The notes beneath the pieces are model-generated. The model was given only the letters and a program-made list of their open reading frames with translations. It ran no database searches and was not told where the DNA came from. From an uncultured Bacteroidales bacterium (GTDB lineage: Bacteria; Bacteroidota; Bacteroidia; Bacteroidales; Paludibacteraceae), in contig CAIWCC010000206.1 in the NCBI GenBank assembly GCA_903911085.1, forward strand, positions 1 through 64,000: a DNA stretch of 64,000 bases. Reading direction: 5' to 3'. Below, in pieces: positions 29,428 through 37,854 of the stretch (its first letter is position 1; every line of letters begins with the position of its first letter). The position numbers and the translations under genes were made by a program.

Positions 29428-31902
29428 TTATTTCGAAACAAGTGTAATTACTTCTCCCGCTTTGGTGTAAATATCGTACATGTAACTCTTTTTCAGGTTA
29501 AGTCCATTTAATTTTGCCTGAGCCGATATTAACGGTTTTTTGCCTGTTGTAGTTTGATAAAATGGGTTGTTGTTTTCTACTTTTGCTGTTGTTAGTTTTG
29601 GGTTTCCAATCAAAGTCCAGTAAGAACGAATGCGACAATTACCTCCCAATTTTGATTTGATAACCAGTTTTGAAATTCTGCCATTTTTCCATACCATCTC
29701 TGCAATTTCGAAACCACCACGGGCGCGAAGTCCGGTTACACGGCCGTTTGCCCAATTATCGGGCAGGGCAGGTAGCACTTGAATAGCGCCGTCGTGACTT
29801 TGCAGCAGCATTTCGTTCATTCCAGCAGTAAATCCAAAATTCCCGTCGATTTGAAACGGCGGACAAGCATCAAACATGTTGGCATAAGTGCCTCCCTCCT
29901 CAGAATATCCTTGCTTATTTGTATCTTTTACTACCAATTTAATTTGATCAGTCATCAGTTTGTAGGCGTGATTTCCATCTTGCAGGCGCGCCCAAAGGTT
30001 TATTTTCCAGTTCATCGACCAGCCAGTTGAGGGGTCGCCACGCTGTATGAGTGAGTTTTGAGCTGCCTCGAAAAGTTCCGGATTACGATATGGCGAAATT
30101 TGATTGGATGGGAAAAGCCCGTACAGGTGCGACACATGGCGGTGCTTGTCGTTCGGGTTGTCCCAGTCGTGCATCCACTCCTGCAATTGGCTGTGTTGTC
30201 CAATTTGCATTGGGGCAAGTTTTGCCTTTGTATCTTCTATTTTTTTTGCAAATGCAGCATCTGTATTCAGTAATTTTGCAGCTTGTGTGGTAATGGAAAA
30301 CAGGTCGAAAAGCAGTTGGTTGTCCATGGTTGTTCCTGCTGAAATGGATTGGTCGGGATGAACGGCGGGTGCATTTTCGGGTGAAACGGATGGTGCCACC
30401 ACCAGCCAACCATGTTCTGGCTCGGGAGTCAGAAAACTAAGGTAGAATTCCGTTGCGCCTTTCAGAATTGGGTAAATGGATTTCAAATATTCCTTGTTGC
30501 CGTTAAATGCATATTTTTCCCATAAATGTTGGCTCAGCCATGCACCTCCCATTGGCCACATGCCCCAAAACGAACCATCTACGGGTCCACAAATTCGCCA
30601 AATATCGGTGTTGTGATGTAGCATCCAACCGTTGGCGCCATACATATCTGTGGCTGTTTTTTTTCCGGTTTCGGACAGTTCGCGAACCATCTGAATCAAT
30701 GGCTCATTCATTTCGGTGAGGTTAGTCACTTCCGATGGCCAATAGTTCATTTCCAAATTGATATTTACGGTGTATTTGCTGTCCCATGCTGCAAAAAGTT
30801 GGTCGGCCCAAAGCCCTTGCAAATTAGCAGGTTGTCCGCCCGGCTGCGAGGAACTGATGAGCAAATAGCGTCCGAACTGAAAATATAGCGCCGCCAAACC
30901 TGGGTCTTTTCCGTTTCCAAAATCTTTGATTCGCACATCCGTTGTCTTTTTTGCAGCTTTGGTTTGTCCCAAGTTGAGCGAAACACGGTTGAAATATTTC
31001 TGGTAATACGCTGTATGATTGGTCAAAAGCTGTTTGTAATTTTTTGCCGAGGCTTTGTTTAAATAGTTTGCCGCACGCTCTTGGGCATTGGCACTAATGT
31101 CTTTGTAATTGACAAAATTAGTAGCAATAGAAACCAGCAAAGTAACGCTGTTGGCATCAGAAATAGTGAGCCGGTTATTTTGGGCACTCATTTTTCCCCC
31201 TTCGGGAATGGCTTTTAGCACAGCCTGAAAATTCACTTTACCCTTAACGGTTTCATGATCGCTTGTGGTGCCTTCCATTTTTAGCAGATTGTTGGCTTCA
31301 GTGCTTATTTTCACTTCCGAAGGACGATCCAGAGATGCCGAGAAACTGATTTTGCCCGGTTTGTCAGCGGTAAGTCGTATCACGATTACCTGATCGGTGA
31401 ACGACGTAAAAACCTCTCTTCTGAAATTAACGCCATTCAACTGATAAGTAGTTGTGGCAATGGCATTTTCAAGATTCAAGTCGCGATAGTAATTTGTAAA
31501 TTTCTCCTGCCCCACAAAATCCAGTTTCAGATTTCCAACGGTTTGATAGGACATGCCGTGCGATGTTTTGGAAATGAATTTGGCATTGGACAAATCCTGC
31601 GCTTCTTTGTATTTACCCTCAAAAATCAGTTGGCGGATAAGTGCCAGATTCTCTTTGGCGTTTGGGTTGTCGTTGTTATTTGGACTGCCCGACCAAACCG
31701 TGTTTTCGTTGAGCTGAATGCGTTCCTGAGCTGGATTTCCAAAAACCATTGCACCCAGTCGGCCATTGCCCAAAGGCAGCGACTCTTCCCATTCCTGAGC
31801 GGGTTTGTTGTACCAAAGTTTTAAATCGGTCGCATTTACTGAGAAAAGTGCACAAAAGCCAATGCACAAAATAAAACTAAAAAAGAATTTTTTCATTGTC
31901 AT
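29428..31902 (-). CDS. GH95 alpha-L-fucosidase or alpha-L-galactosidase
   Basis: 824 residues; either of two ATGs (31902 or 31896) can start the signal peptide ending near SVNA. The N-terminal beta-sandwich (LKLWYNKPAQEWEESLPLGN) is followed by the (alpha/alpha)6 barrel with NLEMNYWP, PSVSPEN (catalytic Glu), HRHVSHLYGLFP and DGNFG (catalytic Asp). All canonical GH95 residues appear present. GH95 enzymes invert alpha-1,2-L-fucosides; in xylan-targeting loci some act on alpha-L-galactose. Either would fit decorations of complex plant xylan or xyloglucan. It lies downstream of the six-hairpin gene, across a palindrome-containing gap. Confidence 0.92.
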   Translation of the reverse strand: MTMKKFFFSFILCIGFCALFSVNATDLKLWYNKPAQEWEESLPLGNGRLGAMVFGNPAQERIQLNENTVWSGSPNNNDNPNAKENLALIRQLIFEGKYKEAQDLSNAKFISKTSHGMSYQTVGNLKLDFVGQEKFTNYYRDLNLENAIATTTYQLNGVNFRREVFTSFTDQVIVIRLTADKPGKISFSASLDRPSEVKISTEANNLLKMEGTTSDHETVKGKVNFQAVLKAIPEGGKMSAQNNRLTISDANSVTLLVSIATNFVNYKDISANAQERAANYLNKASAKNYKQLLTNHTAYYQKYFNRVSLNLGQTKAAKKTTDVRIKDFGNGKDPGLAALYFQFGRYLLISSSQPGGQPANLQGLWADQLFAAWDSKYTVNINLEMNYWPSEVTNLTEMNEPLIQMVRELSETGKKTATDMYGANGWMLHHNTDIWRICGPVDGSFWGMWPMGGAWLSQHLWEKYAFNGNKEYLKSIYPILKGATEFYLSFLTPEPEHGWLVVAPSVSPENAPAVHPDQSISAGTTMDNQLLFDLFSITTQAAKLLNTDAAFAKKIEDTKAKLAPMQIGQHSQLQEWMHDWDNPNDKHRHVSHLYGLFPSNQISPYRNPELFEAAQNSLIQRGDPSTGWSMNWKINLWARLQDGNHAYKLMTDQIKLVVKDTNKQGYSEEGGTYANMFDACPPFQIDGNFGFTAGMNEMLLQSHDGAIQVLPALPDNWANGRVTGLRARGGFEIAEMVWKNGRISKLVIKSKLGGNCRIRSYWTLIGNPKLTTAKVENNNPFYQTTTGKKPLISAQAKLNGLNLKKSYMYDIYTKAGEVITLVSK

Positions 31903-32002
31903 GATTTAAGAGAATTGAATATCTGTATATATTTATTGTTCTACACTCAATTGTGTATGTTTTATTTTTTTATAAGCCTTACATTACAAAATAATAAAAC
32001 CA

Positions 32003-32030
32003 TCCTGATAGCTATCGATAGCTATCAGGA
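32003..32030. repeat. Perfect 28-base palindrome
   Basis: The half TCCTGATAGCTATC is followed at once by its reverse complement with no loop. The TAGCTATCG word is a frequent dispersed palindrome between Bacteroidota genes. It could slow or end readthrough from the six-hairpin gene into GH95, but no T-run follows. Confidence 0.75.
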
Positions 32031-32061
32031 CGGGTGCACATTAGAAATAATAAGGAAAAAA

Positions 32062-32130
32062 GCACAATAGATAAACACCTTTCGGTATTTATGATTCATC
32101 ATAAAAGCTTACGCTTTAATTCTATTGTGT
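32062..32130. repeat. CACAATAG inverted-repeat element, copy A
   Basis: Arms CACAATAG (32063-32070) and CTATTGTG (32122-32129) around a centre with CACCTTTCGGTATTT. A related, larger copy is at 59596-59720 with the centre TACCTATCGGTATTT. Confidence 0.65.
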
Positions 32131-32215
32131 CTTGTTGTAGTTAAATTTATTTTTTAAATAAAGTTTCGTCAGTTGGTAAAAAAATCACCCCTTATTAAAC
32201 GTTATAGATTCAAAA

Positions 32216-33832
32216 TTATTTTTCATTCAACGTAATAAACAACGGTTTATTTGCTTTGATGCTTACTTTATAACCATTGAGTAGGGTTTTACCTTTCACT
32301 ATTTGAATTTTTGGACTATTTGAAAGTTTTACAATATAACTTTTGTTTTTATCAATAGTGTACCATTGTTGATATTGGTTAATGCGCGGATAATCAATAG
32401 GAAAACCCATTAAATCTTTGTAGCGAGGCGCATCAAATTTAAGTGTACCGCTCCACGATTCGGAATTATTTAAAGCTACAATTAACTTTCCATTTTCACG
32501 AACTGCTCCAAGTTGCAGGTTTTTATTCCACTTTACAGGTGCAATTCCCTGCGTTTTCCACAAACAATACATAATAGTAGTGCGTGCAAAATTTCCATCT
32601 CCATGCCAGCCTTCTATCATACCGTCAGTTTTCTGACATTTCCAAAGGTTGTGAATCTCACTATCAAGCCATGACTCAACCGATGCGATGGGTTCGCGAT
32701 TGTACAAATTGAGTGTTCCTTCAATGGCATCGGCATAACCATCGGCACTTCCGTTTTCCCAGTTGTGATTGCGGTAATTGCTGTTGAGCGACGAAAGTGC
32801 TTTTACTAGAGCCTCGCGATAGGCAGGCACCGAATCGATAAGATACACGGAATAAAAAGCATTGTAGGTGTAACCAAAATTGTCTGCCAAACGGGTTGTA
32901 AGTCCTGTGCCATTCAACGGATTTACTTCATCGTAAAAAAGTCCGTCTTCGTTGCGACCTACTTCTAATATGCGGTTTAACATGCTGTGAATGTATGGTT
33001 TCCATGCTTCTTTTTTTTCGGGTGCAGCATAGTGAGCAGCTAAATAAATTTCGCACAAGCCCGAAATAATTTCACAACCATGATCACGAATGCGCAAATG
33101 ACTAGACGCTTTTGTTGGCAATCGTTCGTCGTTCAAATAGTAATCGGCAATTTCGATGCCCCAATCGAGGTATTCTTTTTTACCCGTAAACCAATACATG
33201 CGTGACAAAACCTGTAATAGGTCTCCATTCACTTCTACGGTGGCGCTATTTCCTAGCCAGTTTCCCTTTACCTGCGTTACAAGGCGTGACACAAGTGGTA
33301 CATCATCAAGTATTTCCAACATACGGTTGCTCCACGGACTTTTGCCCAGCCATTCGGTAATCGGAATTAAACCATCTTTCATGTATTCGGCCGAGCCAAA
33401 AACAATTTTACTCGAATCAATCATTTCCTCCTTAAATCCCTTTTTTGTAAATGAATAAGAGTCAGGCAATTTACCGATGCGTGGTGTGAGTGCTCTTTCG
33501 GTTTTCAACATATTCAGCGCCTCATTTTTGAAAAAATCGGGCATAAGAATGGAAGATGTGAGCACCATAAATGGATAATTATCCGCTGCCGCATCCCATG
33601 CGTTCCAATAATCTTTGGAGTCGGTCAGGTTGCGCGGAATAAGTCCAGTAGCAGGGTCGGCATATTTTATCCACGCATTTACGTAGTTAACACAGCGATT
33701 GAAGCCCTGATTCACTAATTTGCCATTTTCGAGTGCTTTTTCACGCGCAAGAGTTTCGGGTTGTGCAAATAATGTAGTTGACAAAATCAACGAAAGTATC
33801 AGAACTCGGAATTTTATTTTTGTCAAAATCAT
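32216..33832 (-). CDS. Six-hairpin glycosidase-like protein (GH154-like?)
   Basis: 538 residues, signal peptide to about TLFAQ. The sequence is dominated by alpha-hairpins with aromatic and acidic motifs: WNAWDAAADNYPFM (about 77-90), VNGDLLQVLSRMYWFTG, HLRIRDHGCEIISG and MIEGWHGDGNFARTT, as in (alpha/alpha)6-barrel glycosidases and lyases. I do not recognise the family with certainty; the pattern reminds me of the GH154 beta-glucuronidase type found in pectin loci, but this is a guess. It starts 9 bases after the GH105 gene, so it belongs to the same transcript. A role on uronic-acid residues is inferred from context. Confidence 0.55.
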   Translation of the reverse strand: MILTKIKFRVLILSLILSTTLFAQPETLAREKALENGKLVNQGFNRCVNYVNAWIKYADPATGLIPRNLTDSKDYWNAWDAAADNYPFMVLTSSILMPDFFKNEALNMLKTERALTPRIGKLPDSYSFTKKGFKEEMIDSSKIVFGSAEYMKDGLIPITEWLGKSPWSNRMLEILDDVPLVSRLVTQVKGNWLGNSATVEVNGDLLQVLSRMYWFTGKKEYLDWGIEIADYYLNDERLPTKASSHLRIRDHGCEIISGLCEIYLAAHYAAPEKKEAWKPYIHSMLNRILEVGRNEDGLFYDEVNPLNGTGLTTRLADNFGYTYNAFYSVYLIDSVPAYREALVKALSSLNSNYRNHNWENGSADGYADAIEGTLNLYNREPIASVESWLDSEIHNLWKCQKTDGMIEGWHGDGNFARTTIMYCLWKTQGIAPVKWNKNLQLGAVRENGKLIVALNNSESWSGTLKFDAPRYKDLMGFPIDYPRINQYQQWYTIDKNKSYIVKLSNSPKIQIVKGKTLLNGYKVSIKANKPLFITLNEK

Positions 33833-33841
33833 ATTTATTTG

Positions 33842-34945
33842 TTATTTCAGTTTCAATTTCAACATTTCGCTACCAGCCAGCAAAAATGCTCCTGTTCCGT
33901 ACACCTGAGAACTTTCTGCCTTGAAGTTTTTGCGGGGATCGTATCCAATCGGCTGACACCAACCTACATAACCTTCTGGTTGAATTAATCCATTTAAACC
34001 TACCCAAGCTTTTTTGACTACAGGAAGAAATTCATTTTTATCTAAAATACCATTATTTATACCCCAAGCCAAAGCGTAGGTATAAAAGCCCGAACCGCTT
34101 GATTCTCCACCTGGAAAGGAGGCGGGGTCGAGTAAACTGGCACGCCACAAGCCATCTTCTTGTTGGAGAGAAGCCACACGCTGTGCCATTTCCTTGAAAA
34201 CGTCAATGTAAAAACCACGCGTTTTGTGATCTTTAGGTAATTCGTTTATCATTAAAACCAATCCACCCATTACCCAGCCATTGCCACGCGACCAAAACAC
34301 TTTTTGTCCGTTCTTTTCGTACCGGTCAGTGGGTTCACCTTTAATTTTAAAGTATAAATCGCGTGCAAATAAATGTTCCTTTTTATCGAATAGTAAATCG
34401 TAACATTCGCGGAAAAGCACATCGCATTTTTCCATGTATTTTGGGTTGTTAGTAGCTGCCGATAGTTTGGCCAACGCAGGAGGCCCCATAAAAAGGGCAT
34501 CGCACCACCACCATGTAATTACCTCAACACCTGTGGTTTTGAATGGTTCTACCAAAAAATCATCCATCATTTTTTGGATAGGAGCAAGCATTTTTGGATC
34601 TTTTTTTACCCTATACACATCAATATAGGTTTGCGCAATGGCATGGTCGTCGGCATGCATGGTGCGTGGGCCTGGTTTCCACTCGTTTTTCTCGCCCATG
34701 TCCATCATTGCGGTCATATATGTTTTGTCTTTTGTTGTTTTATACGCTGCAGAAACGCCTGCATAAAACGCCCCATTTGTCCAATCCCAGAGTTCGTATT
34801 GTGGATGATTTAACTGCCATTTGATAGCATTTAACATGGTCTGTTTAATGTGTTTAGTTTTAAAAATGTCATTGTTTTTATTGCTCGCACTCATTCCTGC
34901 AATTATGGAAATACAAAGAAATAAGGATAATAGTTTGTTTTTCAT
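33842..34945 (-). CDS. GH105 unsaturated uronyl hydrolase, copy 1
   Basis: 367 residues with a signal peptide to about MSAS. HADDHAI (D99/D100) and WWWCDALFM (D149) supply the catalytic aspartates seen in YteR-type enzymes; FWSRGNGWVMGG is the GH105 W-x-RGNGW motif. The product would be a saturated sugar freed from an unsaturated galacturonyl or glucuronyl group in the periplasm. It follows GH3 on the same strand. A second 367-residue copy lies at 60982-62085 and differs at scattered positions. Confidence 0.9.
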   Translation of the reverse strand: MKNKLLSLFLCISIIAGMSASNKNNDIFKTKHIKQTMLNAIKWQLNHPQYELWDWTNGAFYAGVSAAYKTTKDKTYMTAMMDMGEKNEWKPGPRTMHADDHAIAQTYIDVYRVKKDPKMLAPIQKMMDDFLVEPFKTTGVEVITWWWCDALFMGPPALAKLSAATNNPKYMEKCDVLFRECYDLLFDKKEHLFARDLYFKIKGEPTDRYEKNGQKVFWSRGNGWVMGGLVLMINELPKDHKTRGFYIDVFKEMAQRVASLQQEDGLWRASLLDPASFPGGESSGSGFYTYALAWGINNGILDKNEFLPVVKKAWVGLNGLIQPEGYVGWCQPIGYDPRKNFKAESSQVYGTGAFLLAGSEMLKLKLK

Positions 34946-35076
34946 TTTGTTGAATTGTTGATTATAAGTAGTTAGAAGTATTTATTGACATATTTATTAT
35001 CTCGTAAAACGCTCATTTTCTATGACTTACCAATTATTCATTGTTAATTAGCAATTGCTTAATTGTTGCGTGATAA

Positions 35077-37698
35077 TTATTTAATTTCGATGTTGCATTT
35101 TTTCAGTTGGTCATTGTCCGAACTTCCACCCACAAAAATTTCGTATTTTCCGGGCTGCATCTCCATTTCCGATTTTGCAGGATTGAACGAACGGAACGAT
35201 TCTGGTCCTAATTTAAATTCAATGCTTTGTGTCTTTCCAGCTTTTGTGGCTATGCGTTTAAACGCCACCAAACTTTTGGTAGGTTCCATTTGCCCATTCA
35301 GTTTGCGCACATACACCTGAATAACCTCATCGCCATCTTTTTTGCCCATGTTTTTCAAATTAACTTGCAGTTTAACACTACCGCCACAAGCTATTTTTGT
35401 AGATGAAATAATCGGTTTTGAGTAACTGAATGAAGTGTAACTTAGCCCAAATCCAAATGGATAAAGCGGTTTTTCGGTCATAAAACGGTACGTGCGGTTT
35501 TGCATACTATAATCTTCAAAACCCGGCAGCTGAGCCGTTGATTTGTAAAAAGTTACGGGCAATCGTCCAGCAGGATTATAGTCACCAAAAAGCACATCGG
35601 CTACTGCCGTTCCACCCGCCTGTCCGCCATACCAGGCATTGAGCAGCGCATCGTAATTTTTATCCACATTTTGGAGCGCAATGGCACTTCCAGTACAAAG
35701 CACAAACACGACAGGTTTTCCGGTTGCACGTAAAACGCTGAGCAACTGTTGCTGCACTTCGGGCAATTCTATCCATTCGCGGTCGCCGCCTCTGAAACCT
35801 TTGGCCGAAACCGGCATTTCTTCACCTTCCAATTTTGCCGAAAGTCCACCAGCATAAATAATAACATCCACGTTTTCCAACTTTTTGCGCAGTGTTTCAA
35901 ATTCTACAGGACGCTGAGCATACACATCAAACTGAAGATTTGCGCTGAGAGTACCTTGCACATATTCAATTTTTACATTTGATATTTCACCCTTTTTAGT
36001 TTCCAATGCATACACTCTTGTTCTCACAGCATCTTTATACTCCAGAGCCTCTAAAACTGTTTCTCCGTTGATTATGAGTTTGTAACTGTCATCGGCTTTA
36101 ATAGCAAAATACACCTTTCCATTGTATGGTGCCACAAAATTGCCTTCGAAACGAGCCGAAAAGTTTTCGAGATTTACATTCGCAGCAAATTGAGTACCGC
36201 CGGTTGTTGAATAAAGTATTTGATCAACACCTGCCAATTTGCATACAGGTTTGTCGCTCATTGTAGTGTTGTTGAAAAACTCAGCACTCATTCCCGTTTT
36301 TCCTTTTGAGCTAAAGTTATTCATTAGGTTAGTGCGCACGGTGTTATCAACCAAATCACATCCTTTATCGTAAATAATTTCGGCATTGGGGAGTTTTTGT
36401 TCTATTCCTTTCAGAATGGTAGTTGTTGCCGATGGAAAACCATTGTAATTGGCCCAAAGCATTACCGAGTCATTGGCATTCGACCCTATAACTGCCACTC
36501 TTTTAATGCTTTTGCTCAGAGGTAGAATGTTATTTTTATTTTTTAGCAAAGTCATGCTTTCCTGTGCTACTTTCAGAGCCTGCGCTTTGTGCTTTTTGCT
36601 ATCTACTACGCTGTACGGTATTTGCGCCCATTTAACTTTTTCGTCGGAGTCGAACATACCTAAATCGAAGCGCGCTTTCAGAATTCGGCGTACCGCAATA
36701 TCAATCATTTTTTCGTCCACCATTTTATTCTCCACACCAGCTACGAGCGATTTATAACTTCGCCCGCATTCCAAATCAGTTCCATTGAGTACTGCATCCA
36801 CCGATGCCGACAAGGTATCGGCATGTGTTTCGTGATGTCCTTTTTTGTAAAAATCATCTATTGCCCAGCAGTCCGACACAACCATACCTTTATATTTCCA
36901 TTTATTACGCAAAATGTCAACCAGAAGTTTGCCACTTCCACAGCATGGAGCATTCTCAAAACGATTGTAGGCACACATTACTTCCTGCACATTTGCGTCT
37001 TTTACAAGCGCTTCGAAAGCAGGCAAGTACGTTTCCCATAAATCTTTATCCGAAGCTTTTGCATTATAGCTGTGCCTGTTCCATTCGGGGCCACTGTGCA
37101 CGGCAAAATGTTTGGCACAAGCATGAGTTTTAAAAAATTCAGGATCGTTTCCTTGTAATCCTTTTACGGCATTTACACCAAAACGTGTTGTCAGAAATGG
37201 ATCTTCGCCATAGGTTTCCATGCCACGTCCCCAGCGAGGATCGCGAAAAATATTTATGTTGGGTGTCCAGAATGTAAGTCCGTAGTAAATCTCATGTTTG
37301 CCTTCGCTGATGGATTTATGATATTTGGCACGAGCTTCATCCGAAATAATGGTGTATGTGTTAAAATGATCATCAGCGTTAAATGTGGCTGCCATGGCAA
37401 CTGCCTGAGGAAATACGGTGGCAATACCTGCCCGCGCCACGCCATGCAAAGCTTCGTTCCACCAATCGTACTTTGGAATTCCCAACCGATCAATAGCGAC
37501 GGATTTATTCATCATCAGTCCAACTTTTTCTGCAGGAGTCAATCTTGATAATAAATCATTTACCCGTTCATCTCTTGTTAAAGTTGTATTCTGAAATGCA
37601 TTATTTTTGTTCTGTGCAGAAATATTAAAGACAACCAATAAAATAATGGGAAAAGAAAAAAAGAACTTTTTAAAAAAATCAGGAATTGCTTTATGCAT
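35077..37698 (-). CDS. GH3 glycosidase with PA14 insert
   Basis: 873 residues from ATG 37698; the frame extends to TTG 37710 but that would overlap promoter-like sequence. Signal peptide to about NISAQ. Domains: GH3 N-terminal barrel with KH196-197 and nucleophile D276 in MVVSDCWAI; the C-terminal alpha/beta sandwich, interrupted at about 470-590 by a PA14 beta-domain; and a fibronectin-like C-terminal domain ending MQPGKYEIFVGGSS. PA14-bearing GH3 enzymes include beta-glucosidases and beta-xylosidases, and the PA14 domain shapes the substrate pocket. Given the locus, beta-xylosidase or beta-glucosidase are both possible. First gene of a minus-strand operon with an operator copy upstream. Confidence 0.9.
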   Translation of the reverse strand: MHKAIPDFFKKFFFSFPIILLVVFNISAQNKNNAFQNTTLTRDERVNDLLSRLTPAEKVGLMMNKSVAIDRLGIPKYDWWNEALHGVARAGIATVFPQAVAMAATFNADDHFNTYTIISDEARAKYHKSISEGKHEIYYGLTFWTPNINIFRDPRWGRGMETYGEDPFLTTRFGVNAVKGLQGNDPEFFKTHACAKHFAVHSGPEWNRHSYNAKASDKDLWETYLPAFEALVKDANVQEVMCAYNRFENAPCCGSGKLLVDILRNKWKYKGMVVSDCWAIDDFYKKGHHETHADTLSASVDAVLNGTDLECGRSYKSLVAGVENKMVDEKMIDIAVRRILKARFDLGMFDSDEKVKWAQIPYSVVDSKKHKAQALKVAQESMTLLKNKNNILPLSKSIKRVAVIGSNANDSVMLWANYNGFPSATTTILKGIEQKLPNAEIIYDKGCDLVDNTVRTNLMNNFSSKGKTGMSAEFFNNTTMSDKPVCKLAGVDQILYSTTGGTQFAANVNLENFSARFEGNFVAPYNGKVYFAIKADDSYKLIINGETVLEALEYKDAVRTRVYALETKKGEISNVKIEYVQGTLSANLQFDVYAQRPVEFETLRKKLENVDVIIYAGGLSAKLEGEEMPVSAKGFRGGDREWIELPEVQQQLLSVLRATGKPVVFVLCTGSAIALQNVDKNYDALLNAWYGGQAGGTAVADVLFGDYNPAGRLPVTFYKSTAQLPGFEDYSMQNRTYRFMTEKPLYPFGFGLSYTSFSYSKPIISSTKIACGGSVKLQVNLKNMGKKDGDEVIQVYVRKLNGQMEPTKSLVAFKRIATKAGKTQSIEFKLGPESFRSFNPAKSEMEMQPGKYEIFVGGSSDNDQLKKCNIEIK

Positions 37699-37734
37699 AG
37701 TTTGAAACAAAAATAGTTTATAATTTTATCTACA

Positions 37735-37801
37735 CAAAAATAGATTTTCTATCACTATTCATCTGTTTTAAAAGATACATAGATTGTTGTATTTGTAACC
37801 A
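37735..37801 (-). promoter_or_regulatory. PUL operator and promoter, GH3-GH105 operon
   Basis: On the minus strand TGGTTAC (37801-37795), 16 bases, GTATCTT (37778-37772), 29 bases, -7 element TATTTTTG (37742-37735). Transcription would start near 37728, about 30 bases before the ATG. Here the second half-site is GTATC, so the pair reads better as a direct repeat GTWWC than as an inverted repeat. Confidence 0.72.
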
Positions 37802-37854
37802 CCAACTTAAGTTGCTAGTAAATAGATAATTAAAAGCATTGCTGAGTAACATAA

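Larger units (their letters stand above)
31903..32215. other. Intergenic gap with palindromes
   Basis: 313 bases between two same-strand glycosidase genes. It contains a perfect 28-base palindrome (32003-32030) and a CACAATAG inverted-repeat element (32062-32130). No gene and no operator motif of the PUL type is visible. Confidence 0.6.
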
